A stretch of DNA of 64,000 nt from the NCBI RefSeq assembly GCF_000332475.2, contig NZ_AOGX02000013.1, forward strand, positions 181,680-245,679, read 5' to 3'. This stretch comes from Leptospira yanagawae serovar Saopaulo str. Sao Paulo = ATCC 700523. GTDB taxonomy: Bacteria > Spirochaetota > Leptospiria > Leptospirales > Leptospiraceae. The notes below the pieces were generated by a model that was not told the DNA's origin, did no database searches, and worked only from the letters and a program-made list of their open reading frames with translations. Below are positions 17,939 to 28,165 of this stretch, piece after piece. The position numbers were made by a program, and so were the translations under genes. Every line of letters begins with the position of its first letter. Within the stretch, counting starts at the first letter, position 1.

Positions 17939-20084
17939 CAAATAGTTCTAATTTTTGTTTTCCTCTTTGAATGGATACATTTGCTTCGCCATTACTAGAA
18001 ATACGAATTTCTTCTTTTTGATTCCAAAAAAGTTTTGGATCCTTCAAACTTTGGATCTCTCTGATGCGAATTGGAATATTTTGTTTTTCTTTTGCATGAC
18101 TTGGATGGTATAAATATACTTGACCATTTGCAGGATAAACAAAACCAACTCCGATCACAGTAGAATCTTCACCTATTCGGTGTTTGTTACAAACTTCTGG
18201 TAGGATCATCTCTTTTCGTACTCGAAGCGCAATTGATGGACATTTATCTGTCGCCGACTTTCCTGTAAATTTACAAAAATTACGAACTTCTGTAAATTTT
18301 GGAGTATAAACCATTTTAGATTTATCGTTCATTAACAATCGAAAAACATTTTGTACTATCCTTCCTGCTCCAAACGAACCGGATACATCCATCGTTTTTT
18401 CACCAGAAAAATTTCCAACCCAGGCGGCCACAACATAACGTTCGTTGAATCCAATTGTCCATGAATTACGAAAATCTTTTGAAGTTCCTGTTTTAATCGA
18501 AACAGGAAATGGAAAGTTCAAATAACTTCGTCTTCCAAATGCTCTTTGTCTGAGTTTGGAATCACTCAAAATAAATTTGATTTCTTCCGCAGTTTCTTCT
18601 GAAAACAATCGTTTTGAATCTCCATAAAAATATGGAGAACCTTTAATATAACCCAATCGTATCTTTGGTAGTACTCCACCTAACAAAAAAGAACCATACA
18701 TTCTGGAAAGTTGTAATAAACTAGCACCACCAGTACCAAGAGCAAGGCCTGGCCCATAAAAACTTGGTGATTCTTTTAAATGATGAAACCCTGCTGAAAG
18801 TAAAAATTGATAGAAACTGGGAACACCGATCTCTTGGATTGTGGTCACAGCTGGAATGTTTCTAGAGTTTCCCAAGGCTTCCGCCAAAGTGATATCTCCC
18901 CAATATCGAAGATCCGCATTTCTTGGTAAATAGTTACCACCAAAACCAATTGGGAATGAATATTTTTCATCAGAGAAAATTGAATTTACGGTATAAACTT
19001 TTTTGTCTATCGCGTAAGCATATAACAATGGTTTAAGCGTACTACCAGCATCTCGAAATGCAAGTGTACCGTTCACCATTCCATTTCCTTCTTCAAAAAA
19101 ATTTTTGGAACCAATCATCGCAACCAATGACAATTCATCATTCTGGTTTCCAGATCTTTCTAAAACCAAAGCAGAGGCATTACTGACGTTCCAACGCCTC
19201 AATCCATCTAATTCTGAATTTACAATCGAATGGACTTCTGCATTTAATTCCGAAGATACAGTGGATACAAATTCTTCTTCCGGTAATACTTTCAAATTGC
19301 GAATCCAATTGAGAAAATGTTGGTTTTCACCTTTCCATTTTGTATTACTTTCCTCTGGACTTTCTTTTTGAAATTCTAAACTCAAAGCCTTTGGATTCTC
19401 CAAATATGGTATTGGATAAGGAATTTTTTCACGTAATTGATTGTATCGAAATTGGACTTCTGCATCGGAAGAAAAATTCTTTCGGATTAAGACAGTTAAA
19501 TAAACGGTTTCTTCAATAGATAAAAATCGGATGTGTTTTCCAAATAATTGTAATGAAGCAGAAGGGAATCCAACAAGATTTGAATGTAAAGAAACAGAAT
19601 TGAGATAAGCTTCTAATATTTCATCCTTCGTCATCCAGATCTCAAACCGAATGGCCGTAATGAACTCAAAAACTTTTCTGATTGCAATTGGGTAGTTTCT
19701 TATTTCAGGAAACACAACACGTGCCAATTGCATTGTAATGGTTGAACCACCACCACGTTTTTGTTTTGAAAACAAATATGAATACATGGAATTTGATAAT
19801 GCTAAAAAATCGATTCCATGGTGGGATAAAAATCGTTTGTCCTCCGCAATGATTACAATCTTCGAAACAAAATCAGGATATTCTTGAATAGATTCCCAAT
19901 CTTGTTTTGTTTGCGTATCATTGAAGGAGCGACCAATTACTTTTTTTTCTTTGGTCAATATCCGTGTTGTGATCTGTTTTTTAAATAACCCCTGGTCAAT
20001 TGGTTGGAATAAAAATCCTATCCCCAACACTAAAATCGATGTTAGGAATAGTATTTTTATTGTTAGTTGAGAATTCCATTTCAC
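17895..20084 (-). CDS. pbpC: Penicillin-binding protein 1C (bifunctional glycosyltransferase/transpeptidase-like)
   Basis: A 729-residue protein with one N-terminal membrane helix. The glycosyltransferase domain (GT51) shows catalytic E81 in IIAEDKRFLSHHGID and the GGGSTITMQLAR block at 111-122. The penicillin-binding domain has S348-TLK-351 (SxxK), S407-R-N409 (SxN) and K531-T-G533 (KTG). All catalytic residues are present. A C-terminal BiPBP_C-like region (RIREIQSLKDPKLF) is typical of PBP1C. It starts at a GTG that overlaps the stop of the alpha-2-macroglobulin gene (GTGA). Bacterial alpha-2-macroglobulin and PBP1C genes are commonly paired, as in E. coli yfhM-pbpC. Confidence 0.93.
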   Translation of the reverse strand: MKWNSQLTIKILFLTSILVLGIGFLFQPIDQGLFKKQITTRILTKEKKVIGRSFNDTQTKQDWESIQEYPDFVSKIVIIAEDKRFLSHHGIDFLALSNSMYSYLFSKQKRGGGSTITMQLARVVFPEIRNYPIAIRKVFEFITAIRFEIWMTKDEILEAYLNSVSLHSNLVGFPSASLQLFGKHIRFLSIEETVYLTVLIRKNFSSDAEVQFRYNQLREKIPYPIPYLENPKALSLEFQKESPEESNTKWKGENQHFLNWIRNLKVLPEEEFVSTVSSELNAEVHSIVNSELDGLRRWNVSNASALVLERSGNQNDELSLVAMIGSKNFFEEGNGMVNGTLAFRDAGSTLKPLLYAYAIDKKVYTVNSIFSDEKYSFPIGFGGNYLPRNADLRYWGDITLAEALGNSRNIPAVTTIQEIGVPSFYQFLLSAGFHHLKESPSFYGPGLALGTGGASLLQLSRMYGSFLLGGVLPKIRLGYIKGSPYFYGDSKRLFSEETAEEIKFILSDSKLRQRAFGRRSYLNFPFPVSIKTGTSKDFRNSWTIGFNERYVVAAWVGNFSGEKTMDVSGSFGAGRIVQNVFRLLMNDKSKMVYTPKFTEVRNFCKFTGKSATDKCPSIALRVRKEMILPEVCNKHRIGEDSTVIGVGFVYPANGQVYLYHPSHAKEKQNIPIRIREIQSLKDPKLFWNQKEEIRISSNGEANVSIQRGKQKLELFDGIQKKASVQFEVK

Positions 20085-23000
20085 TCCACTTTCACTCTCA
20101 TCGAACTAGTATTCCCAAAAAACTGAGGATGATACATCAAAAAAGTTTTGGAAGCAGGCATTACAGCATTTCCTTTTGCAACAGGACGAATGATGTATTT
20201 GTATTCCGTTTCTCCTTTGCCGAGATAATCATCAGAAAAAATAACTCGATCATCACGGTATTCCGTGTATTGGCCATAATAAGATTCAGATTCGCTGACA
20301 TCAGTGTCTTCCGCATCAGATTGTTTTTCGGTTAAAAATGAAGTATTTACAATTTCTGTATTACTAGGCAATGGATCAACAACCAATACAAAAGCTTGGT
20401 CTTTTTGGCTCATCACTTTCACTTTGATGAGGTAAGTAGAACCTCTTTGTAAATTACTCACTTCTTTCAAAATTGGATTTCCGTTGCTATCGCGACCATC
20501 AATTCGATACATCGTCTTTTTGATTTCTAATCCGTTAAACCTTTGTTGGGTGGTATCTTTGAGAGGGACGTATGACAATCTTGATTGGAAATACAAACGA
20601 CCTTCAGAACTGGTTCGTTTAAAAAAGATCGGACGACCTGAAACATCTTTTCCATCAAATAATCGATCAAATGTAATTTCTTCTTTGTAAATGGAATCGG
20701 ATGTAGGAGAGAATGATTCATCAATAATCGTTTTTTCTCCAAACACAACTTGTCCTTCGGTATCACTAGTTGTGGCTTCAAAACGATTTCTATATTCCGA
20801 TAAAGCAAGTGCGATGGTTCCAACACTATGGCTATCTGCCCAATAAGATTTGTTTTGGTCCATCATGATCGCTTTTACCAATTGAACCATTTTTGGATTT
20901 TTATTATCCACACGAAGCATTAGTCGCAAATAATTTCCTAATACAGAGGAAGTATTGTAATACGAATAATAATAGTTTTCGTTTGGATTTTTTTTCATCG
21001 GTTTTACAATAAATAGTTCCTTATCGTATTGGATATAACTGATGAAATCTTCGTATAATTTTTTAAATCTAGGATTTGATTGGTAAGAATCAATTTTGTT
21101 TTTGTCTGCAAAGGCAATCAAAAATATCCCTCGCGATTTTGGATTCAATTCATCAAAATGATCAATCAAAGTTTTTTCAAGTGAAGAGACATCTTTGTTC
21201 TCTTTAGAAAATACTGAATAAATCAAACTTAATGTTTGGTACGAATCAGCAGAGGTTTCTGTTGGTGATTTCACATAGGTTTCCAAATACTTTAGTGCAG
21301 TTTGAAATGCCGCTGAATTGGAACGTTTTCCCTTTTCTTTTCCTATTTGCATTACAGAAGCCACATAAGCAGTCAGATAAGGATAACCGGATCGACTAAA
21401 ACTTTTCCATAATCGAAAACTTCCTTCTGAAGTTTGGAATTCAGACATTTCATCCAAAAACAATTTTTCGATTTGGTTAAAATCATAAGAGTCTTTGGAA
21501 GGAGCTTTGTATTGGAATTCCCTTAAAAGTTCTCCAGAACTCAAAGACAGAAGATACGCAGAGGTTCGTTGTTCCATACAAAAATAAGGATTTGATTCAT
21601 AAAAATCAAATGCATTTTTAAGAGCTGTTAATGCTGTCCCTGAAATACGTATATCCAAAGATCCTTTGTTTAATAATATTGAATCCTTTTTCGGAAATGC
21701 GATTGTCGTTTTAAACTCAGAATCAGTATAACCTGAAAATTGAACGGAAGTAACAGGATCAAATTCTTTGATGGGAAGGGTAATGATGAGTGAATCTGAT
21801 AAATCTGCCTTTTTCAAATTAGGGAAATTGGATTCATTTTCAGGTTCCACAGATATTTGATAACTTAGTTGGATGTCTTCGTTGGGTTTATTTTGTTTGA
21901 GTTTGATAAATTGGGATTCTGAAATTTGAAATGTTCTCAGAACTTCTTTTGTTTGACCAGCATTGAGTTCGATGGATTGCCATCCTTTCTCATCTGGTAA
22001 AAACTTAGATTCTATTTTGTATCGGAACTTTCCATTGATTTTGGTATTATTGGTGATACTTCCACCTAGTTCAAGGTTATCACCAACACGGATGAACCGA
22101 GCAACGGTTTTTTGTAAGACTAAATTCTTTTTTACCAAAAATTCAGAATTGGAGACACCATACTTTCCATTCGCAGATGAAGCCACCATCACTCTAAATG
22201 TTGTTAGGTTGTCTGGCAAAGTGAAACTTACGTTTGCTTCACCACTGCTATCGGCGATTACAGTTGGATTCCAGTAAGCCGTTAATCTAAAATCTTTTCT
22301 TGCACCTGATTCTGATTCAGCAGCGAAACCCCCACCTGAATCTTCACCATAATCACCACCGGGACTGTCTCCCTTATTTTCATATAAATAATGTTTGATG
22401 ATCATACTTCTTAGTTCAAAAGTTTTGATGATGTTGTACCAATATTGGTAAAAAATTTGGATTGGTGATTGATAGGAATAACCAACCAAATCCAAAACTC
22501 CGCGATCGGCCACAGAAACCGTGAGTTCGGCTCCTGGTGCAGTTTTAATCGCAAGTTTCACTTGTTCTCTCGGTTGGTATTCCGTTTTATCGGTATTCAC
22601 TACAACAGGTGCTATTTTTGAGGTTAACTCAACTTTTAAAGTCACAGAACCAGTTTTTGCCTTTGGAGCACCTAAATCTTGTTCATTGAATTCTCTAATA
22701 TCATCAGCAGATAAACCTTCTGGTACGGGTAACCTTCCAGACAATAATACAACATTTACATCCACATTCGGCAGGTAATCGTTTTCGATTGGAATTTCAA
22801 TTGGTGCACTATTTCCTTTCATTAAAAAGGATTTTTGAAAGTAAACGGAATCTCTTTCAACAGTTACAATCACACGTGCATTTTGTAATGGGGACTTGAT
22901 TAGGATTTTTGCTTTGTCACCAATTTTATACTCTTTTTTATCAGAACGTATTTCGATAGAATCATCACCACGAAAATCCCAAGTATAATAAGATTCTTTT

Positions 23001-25156
23001 TCGTAAGCATAAAAATCGACACGTGAAAACACTTTGTCTTTGTTTAATACTAAAATCGTATAACTGCCTGGATCTTTCGTGCGATAATCAAAACTAACAC
23101 CATCTGCCTTTGAGATTAATTTTTTTACTTCCATCACTTTTTTAGTGAGTTGGTTACTTCGAAAGAAAAACTTACCAATCCCCTGTGATAAAACAGAAGT
23201 CCAATCGTTATAAATGATATAGGCTTTTAGTTCGGCACCATTTACTGCCTTACCTTGGGTATCAACGGCGATAGCTGTGAATTGAAAAGGTTTGTCAAGA
23301 GATTGGTAGCGATCCTTACACTTAAGTCCAACAGAGGTATCAGAAGGTTGGTAAGGAATGGTTGCCGATTTTGTAACAGATTTTCCATCCACATCATAAA
23401 CAGAAGATTCCACAATGAGATTGTATGGATCCGCAATTTCAATGTCTTCGCCGTCTGTAGAAAAATTGCGAGTAAGGGATTCAATCGGGATATCAAGTTT
23501 GTAAATTCCTGACTTATCTAATACTCCTTCTGATCCCGAGATATATTCAGAATTACCTTCGGAATATTCATCTTCATAATCATACCATGTATCAGAAAAA
23601 TCATAACTAGGAAACTGATCAAAGTATGGATAACGTTTTCTTTTTAAGACTGAGTAACTAACCTTGGCTCCACCCATTGGTGCGCCAAACATGTACTTAC
23701 CTTCTACCGTTCCCTTTATGTTTTGATTTTTGGTGGCAATTTTTGCAAGAGCTACATTCACCATAAAGTTAACTGGTCGAAATTCCTCGACTTGGAATGT
23801 ATCATAGGTAACAGAATAGGATTTGCCAGGTACTAAAATGGAAACGGAATAATGTCCAAGAGACGCATCATTTGAAACTACAAAACTTGAATTCACTCCC
23901 CCTTGGGATGTGGTTGTACTCGAAACATTAGATACATCTTTTCCTCTAGAATCTCTAATTTGAACATTTACTGTTTTGGAAGCATAAGGCACCAAAGATC
24001 CATTTTTCCGATCGGTTAAAAAAGCTTTGATCTCAACGCGGTCACCAGGCCGATACAATTTCCTATCAAAGTAAATTTTTCCTTTGATATTCTCCTCTGA
24101 ACTATAAGAAGAATAACCTGAGATATGTGTTTCATTAAAATGTAAAAACGCTTTGTCACCCGTTTGGTCTTCGGCAATTAAAACAGAATATTCCAATAAC
24201 TTCGAATTGGCGATGGATGGGACCGAACAATACCCTTCTTGGTCTGTTTTACAGCTTCCTTTCAAACCACCTTTCACATACAAACTGATATTGGTATTGG
24301 AAACGGGTTCCGCTTTTGAAAGTGTATTGACCCAAACGTGAAGGTTATTCGGATCTTCTTTTGTAGTGATTCCTAAATTGGTGGATTGCAAAAACCGATT
24401 TTCTGTTTTAAATACTTCTTTGTTATCATCATCAACTACGATGGTTCCTAACTCAAGGGCAAGCCATCCTTTGCTATTTGGTTTTGAACCAAAGTATTTG
24501 TCGATGTCCATTCCTTGGTTACCATAGGCATTTACTTTTTCTCCCGCTTTCCAAATGGAATTTTTCCATTGGAGTTCGTTTGTATATTTGTAATATTTGT
24601 TTCCATCTCTAGAAACTGCATTCACTAATGTAGAAACTGTTAATTCCGCAGATCTTACTTTAAATTCGGGAACATTGTAAATTGATATTGGTAAAACTTT
24701 ATTAAGATTGGATTCAAAAATATTTTCGTGTGATAAATAAAACGAAGGTTTACGAACCATTGCTGGAAGTTTAAAACTTACAGGATTCTCCAGAAAACAG
24801 TCGTTAGTTGCGTAAAATTTTGAAATTGTAATTTCATATTCGATGTTTTCATCAAAATGCCAATTGTCCAAAGCAAATTCACGGCTCACAAAAGATGAAT
24901 ATCTTGTTCCTTCATGTGATGGTTTAGGACTGATGGAAACAGCGGCATCCAGTTCTTCAAACTCTGTATCTTCTGACACAGAAATTTTATAATCCCATAA
25001 ATTATCGAGATACTTAAGTCCTGTTGTATCTAATTTAACTTCGATTCGGCAATCACTTGGAAATAGGGTGCGTTTTACTGATTTAAAAATTCCTTTGACG
25101 GATTGACAGGAAACAAAGAAAAACAAAATCATAAACCATAGGAATATCTTACGCAT
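20081..25156 (-). CDS. Bacterial alpha-2-macroglobulin lipoprotein
   Basis: A 1691-residue lipoprotein (FFVSC lipobox, cysteine at residue 18) thought to trap attacking proteases in the periplasm when the envelope is breached. Successive macroglobulin (MG) beta domains fill the N-terminal two thirds. The thioester motif is intact: CMEQ starts at C1193 within NPYFCMEQR, followed by the helical complement-like domain. The bait region cannot be defined by eye, but a Gly/Ser/Glu-rich stretch (GDSPGGDYGEDSGGGFAAES) near residue 940 is a flexible candidate segment. The ATG at 25156 has a GGAG site. It is the first gene of a three-gene operon with pbpC and the sulfatase-fold enzyme. Confidence 0.92.
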   Translation of the reverse strand: MRKIFLWFMILFFFVSCQSVKGIFKSVKRTLFPSDCRIEVKLDTTGLKYLDNLWDYKISVSEDTEFEELDAAVSISPKPSHEGTRYSSFVSREFALDNWHFDENIEYEITISKFYATNDCFLENPVSFKLPAMVRKPSFYLSHENIFESNLNKVLPISIYNVPEFKVRSAELTVSTLVNAVSRDGNKYYKYTNELQWKNSIWKAGEKVNAYGNQGMDIDKYFGSKPNSKGWLALELGTIVVDDDNKEVFKTENRFLQSTNLGITTKEDPNNLHVWVNTLSKAEPVSNTNISLYVKGGLKGSCKTDQEGYCSVPSIANSKLLEYSVLIAEDQTGDKAFLHFNETHISGYSSYSSEENIKGKIYFDRKLYRPGDRVEIKAFLTDRKNGSLVPYASKTVNVQIRDSRGKDVSNVSSTTTSQGGVNSSFVVSNDASLGHYSVSILVPGKSYSVTYDTFQVEEFRPVNFMVNVALAKIATKNQNIKGTVEGKYMFGAPMGGAKVSYSVLKRKRYPYFDQFPSYDFSDTWYDYEDEYSEGNSEYISGSEGVLDKSGIYKLDIPIESLTRNFSTDGEDIEIADPYNLIVESSVYDVDGKSVTKSATIPYQPSDTSVGLKCKDRYQSLDKPFQFTAIAVDTQGKAVNGAELKAYIIYNDWTSVLSQGIGKFFFRSNQLTKKVMEVKKLISKADGVSFDYRTKDPGSYTILVLNKDKVFSRVDFYAYEKESYYTWDFRGDDSIEIRSDKKEYKIGDKAKILIKSPLQNARVIVTVERDSVYFQKSFLMKGNSAPIEIPIENDYLPNVDVNVVLLSGRLPVPEGLSADDIREFNEQDLGAPKAKTGSVTLKVELTSKIAPVVVNTDKTEYQPREQVKLAIKTAPGAELTVSVADRGVLDLVGYSYQSPIQIFYQYWYNIIKTFELRSMIIKHYLYENKGDSPGGDYGEDSGGGFAAESESGARKDFRLTAYWNPTVIADSSGEANVSFTLPDNLTTFRVMVASSANGKYGVSNSEFLVKKNLVLQKTVARFIRVGDNLELGGSITNNTKINGKFRYKIESKFLPDEKGWQSIELNAGQTKEVLRTFQISESQFIKLKQNKPNEDIQLSYQISVEPENESNFPNLKKADLSDSLIITLPIKEFDPVTSVQFSGYTDSEFKTTIAFPKKDSILLNKGSLDIRISGTALTALKNAFDFYESNPYFCMEQRTSAYLLSLSSGELLREFQYKAPSKDSYDFNQIEKLFLDEMSEFQTSEGSFRLWKSFSRSGYPYLTAYVASVMQIGKEKGKRSNSAAFQTALKYLETYVKSPTETSADSYQTLSLIYSVFSKENKDVSSLEKTLIDHFDELNPKSRGIFLIAFADKNKIDSYQSNPRFKKLYEDFISYIQYDKELFIVKPMKKNPNENYYYSYYNTSSVLGNYLRLMLRVDNKNPKMVQLVKAIMMDQNKSYWADSHSVGTIALALSEYRNRFEATTSDTEGQVVFGEKTIIDESFSPTSDSIYKEEITFDRLFDGKDVSGRPIFFKRTSSEGRLYFQSRLSYVPLKDTTQQRFNGLEIKKTMYRIDGRDSNGNPILKEVSNLQRGSTYLIKVKVMSQKDQAFVLVVDPLPSNTEIVNTSFLTEKQSDAEDTDVSESESYYGQYTEYRDDRVIFSDDYLGKGETEYKYIIRPVAKGNAVMPASKTFLMYHPQFFGNTSSMRVKVE

Positions 25157-25302
25157 ACAAACTCCAAATACCGAATGTCATCTGTTCTACGATTGAGGCT
25201 TGGATTTGCCAACTCTTTCCTGAATGAATTGGATTTTCTTTCCAATTTTTTTTGGTCTTATCCTGTTTTTCGCTATGCTTTCTCTATTTGAGAAAAGGAT
25301 GA

Positions 25303-25746
25303 ATGACAATGTCCCTTTTCACTTATAAAAAACGATTTTTGGAATTACATGTCCCAAAAGAGGAACCCACCGGCGACTACCAAATCTCTTGGATAGGACC
25401 AAAATGGTTCCAATGGTCAGCCAAAACCGGTTTACAATTCCTTCACTTTCGTCATTGGTGGGGGAAATCATTCCAAGGCAAAATGGAAGCGATCAATTTG
25501 TTTCAAAATCCCAAGGATTTGTCTTTTTCTCAAAAATACAAAATGCAAATCAGTTTTGAAATTTCCTGTTTGGACGGAAAACCTTCTTTGTTTTTGCGTT
25601 ACACAAAAGAAGCACCATTTCCTTGGCCCTATTTCGTAGATGAATTTCGAGTATTAAATGATAAGGAACTTTTGGGTTTGAGTTATCCAAAGTTTGCTCC
25701 GTTTCTCGGCCTACCTTTTCTCATCCGAAAACAAGATTCTAAATAA
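25303..25746 (+). CDS. Conserved-looking hypothetical protein
   Basis: A 147-residue soluble protein, rich in aromatic residues (many Trp, Phe and Tyr), without signal peptide or membrane helix. The ATG at 25303 follows an AAAAGG site. It contains HFRHWWGKSFQGKMEAINLF in the middle and a PYFVDEFRVLNDKELLG stretch near the end. I do not recognise the family. It is probably a real gene because it has a good ribosome site, a start placed just after the divergent promoter region, and codon use like its neighbours. The hybrid kinase starts 43 bases after its stop and may be co-transcribed. Confidence 0.6.
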   Translation: MTMSLFTYKKRFLELHVPKEEPTGDYQISWIGPKWFQWSAKTGLQFLHFRHWWGKSFQGKMEAINLFQNPKDLSFSQKYKMQISFEISCLDGKPSLFLRYTKEAPFPWPYFVDEFRVLNDKELLGLSYPKFAPFLGLPFLIRKQDSK

Positions 25747-25789
25747 TTTCAGACAAGTTCTGACAAGATTTCTTTCGTCGAATTGGTTT

Positions 25790-28165
25790 ATGACCCAATC
25801 CAATTCCCTTGAAATCCAAATCTTGTCTGATTTCGAGGAAGTTGTTTTCTCCATTGGATACCCAAAATTAGATATTTTATATACAAGTCCCTCTATCAAA
25901 ACTCTGACCGGATACGATAGTTCTTTTTTTTTAAAAAACAAACAATCTTGGCAAAATATTGTTTTTAATGAGGACAGAAACTTACTCAAACATGCGTTAA
26001 CCTCATTAACCAAAACACAAAAATTTAGGCTTCGATTTAGGATCGAAACAAAAGATCAAAATATAAAATACATTGAATGTAGAGGTAGGCTCGTACAAAA
26101 TCCGACGGATCAAAGTTATCGGATTGATGGAATTGTAAGTGATATCTCTGACTTACTCCCTTTACAAAGTTTATTCCGGGACGAATCGTTGGATTTCAAA
26201 CACTTGTTAATCGAAAACAATATGATTTTTAATGGCTCACAAGATTCTATGTTTTTAATCGAAGTGATGGATTTGGGAGATTTTGTGATCCGTAGGATCA
26301 ACCAAGCCTATGAGAAGTCTACTGGAATCACCCAAACGATGGTCCAAGGGAAAACACCATTACAACTTTTGGGAGAAGAACTTGGAACTGTTGTCGTCAA
26401 TAATTTCAAAAAAGCGATCGATGCAAAAAAAACGATCTCATATGAAGAAAGTTTTCCGATGCCAGCTGGAACCAAAGTTTGGATTACGGAACTTACACCT
26501 ATCGAAATCGAAGGTAAATTTAAATACATTGTGGGCGCAAGTAAGGATATCACCGAACAAAAAGCAGCTGAAAATGCATTAAAGGAATATAACGAAAGGT
26601 ATTCTTTGATATTGGAAGCAAGTTCAGATGGATGGTTTGATTGGGATCTTATCAACAATACTGTTATCTATTCTAGGCGATGGTGGTTGGAATTTGGAAA
26701 TGATGAAAAACCTGAAAATGTTCCCATTGGGTATTGGAAAAGTTTAATCCATCCGGATGACGCAGAATGGGTAAGTGAATTTTTAGAGAATATACTAGCT
26801 TCTCAAAGAGAAACATTTGAATTCACATTCCAAATGAAAAAAAGAAAAGGAAATTATGCGCACGTATTATCCAAATGTTACATCCAAAGTGACAATGCAG
26901 GTAACAAAATACGAATGTTAGGTTCCAATACAGATTTAACAGAGACTAAAAAAATGGAATATACCTTACGTCATGCAAAAGAACTTGCTGAAGCAGCAAA
27001 TATTGCAAAAGGAAATTTTTTAGCAAACATGAGTCACGAAATCCGGACTCCATTAAATGGAATCATTGGATTCACAGAACTTTTATTAAATTCTCCCTTA
27101 CAAGAAGAACAAAAGGAATATCTTAAGAATATTTCTCTTTCTGGAAAAAGTTTGTTAGAACTCGTAAATCAAATTTTGGATTTTTCAAAAATTGATTCAG
27201 GTAAATTTGAATTGGAATATGTGAACACAAATCTAAAGGATTTAGTGGTTTCAACTTTAAATCTTTTTCAAGTTTCTGCCAGTGCAAAAGGAATTCGTTT
27301 AGAACTTTTTTTGGATCCAAAGTTACCGAACTTTGTATCTCTTGACCCTCTGAGGATCCGGCAAATCCTTTCCAATTTAATTGGAAACGCCGTCAAATTT
27401 ACCCACGAAGGATCTGTAAAAATTTCGATTCATCGATTGGACCAAAAAGAAAAAATGGTGACCATTTCATTTGAAGTGGAAGATACGGGGATTGGAATTG
27501 ATACAAAAGTTCGTTCTAAATTATTTGATAGTTTTTCACAAGCAGACACATCCATCACAAGGAAGTATGGGGGAACTGGTCTTGGTCTAACCATCACAAA
27601 CGAACTATTATTGAAAATGCATTCAAAATTGAATATCGAAAGTGAATTAGGGGTTGGAAGTCGATTTAGTTTTATTTTGAAACTTGATATTAAGTCTTCA
27701 GGTGAAAGTATCTCTTCAATTTTTGATGACCAACCATCCCATGTGATAGAATCCGATTTCGTAAAAATCCCAGGATTCCAACATGAAATTCTGATTGTAG
27801 AAGATAATGATCTGAATCGAAAACTTTTGGCAAAACTCTTACATAAAAAATATCCAAATACCAAACTCCGATTTGCGATTGATGGTGTGGAAGCATTGGC
27901 ACAATTCCAATCAAAAAAACCTGATTTAATCATTATGGATTTACAAATGCCGATTATGGATGGTTATACGGCAACGATCGAAATCAGAAAACTGGAACCG
28001 AACCCAAATAAAAAAACACCAATCGTTGCATTAACCGCTGGTGCTTATTATTCAGTGAAAGATTCGGCTTTGGAATCGGGAATGGATGATTTTTTAACCA
28101 AACCGATTTCCGCCACCAATCTTTATGAAACTGTAGAAAAATGGCTTTCCTCAAGCCGCATGTAA
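25790..28165 (+). CDS. Hybrid sensor histidine kinase with three PAS domains and a receiver
   Basis: A protein of 791 residues, apparently cytoplasmic (no membrane helix). The order is: PAS 1 (about 15-125), PAS 2 (about 145-260, DSMFLIEVMDLGDFVIRRIN), PAS 3 (about 270-390, with a PAC end LGSNTDLTE), a dimerisation domain with phospho-acceptor H416 in NMSHEIRTPLNG, an ATPase domain (N box LSNLIGNAVKF, DTGIGI, GGTGLGL) and a C-terminal receiver with D717 in IIMDLQMPIMDG. The frame is open back to 25694, inside the previous gene. I take the ATG at 25790. No output regulator is adjacent, so signalling probably goes to a distant partner. The 3' end overlaps ahpF by 15 bases. Confidence 0.9.
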   Translation: MTQSNSLEIQILSDFEEVVFSIGYPKLDILYTSPSIKTLTGYDSSFFLKNKQSWQNIVFNEDRNLLKHALTSLTKTQKFRLRFRIETKDQNIKYIECRGRLVQNPTDQSYRIDGIVSDISDLLPLQSLFRDESLDFKHLLIENNMIFNGSQDSMFLIEVMDLGDFVIRRINQAYEKSTGITQTMVQGKTPLQLLGEELGTVVVNNFKKAIDAKKTISYEESFPMPAGTKVWITELTPIEIEGKFKYIVGASKDITEQKAAENALKEYNERYSLILEASSDGWFDWDLINNTVIYSRRWWLEFGNDEKPENVPIGYWKSLIHPDDAEWVSEFLENILASQRETFEFTFQMKKRKGNYAHVLSKCYIQSDNAGNKIRMLGSNTDLTETKKMEYTLRHAKELAEAANIAKGNFLANMSHEIRTPLNGIIGFTELLLNSPLQEEQKEYLKNISLSGKSLLELVNQILDFSKIDSGKFELEYVNTNLKDLVVSTLNLFQVSASAKGIRLELFLDPKLPNFVSLDPLRIRQILSNLIGNAVKFTHEGSVKISIHRLDQKEKMVTISFEVEDTGIGIDTKVRSKLFDSFSQADTSITRKYGGTGLGLTITNELLLKMHSKLNIESELGVGSRFSFILKLDIKSSGESISSIFDDQPSHVIESDFVKIPGFQHEILIVEDNDLNRKLLAKLLHKKYPNTKLRFAIDGVEALAQFQSKKPDLIIMDLQMPIMDGYTATIEIRKLEPNPNKKTPIVALTAGAYYSVKDSALESGMDDFLTKPISATNLYETVEKWLSSSRM

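Noticed and set aside
22521..22778. An open frame on the plus strand inside the alpha-2-macroglobulin gene
   Set aside because: No ribosome site; a shadow of the long certain gene.
25694..25789. An N-terminal extension of the hybrid kinase
   Set aside because: It lies within the preceding gene, and the PAS domain starts after the ATG at 25790.
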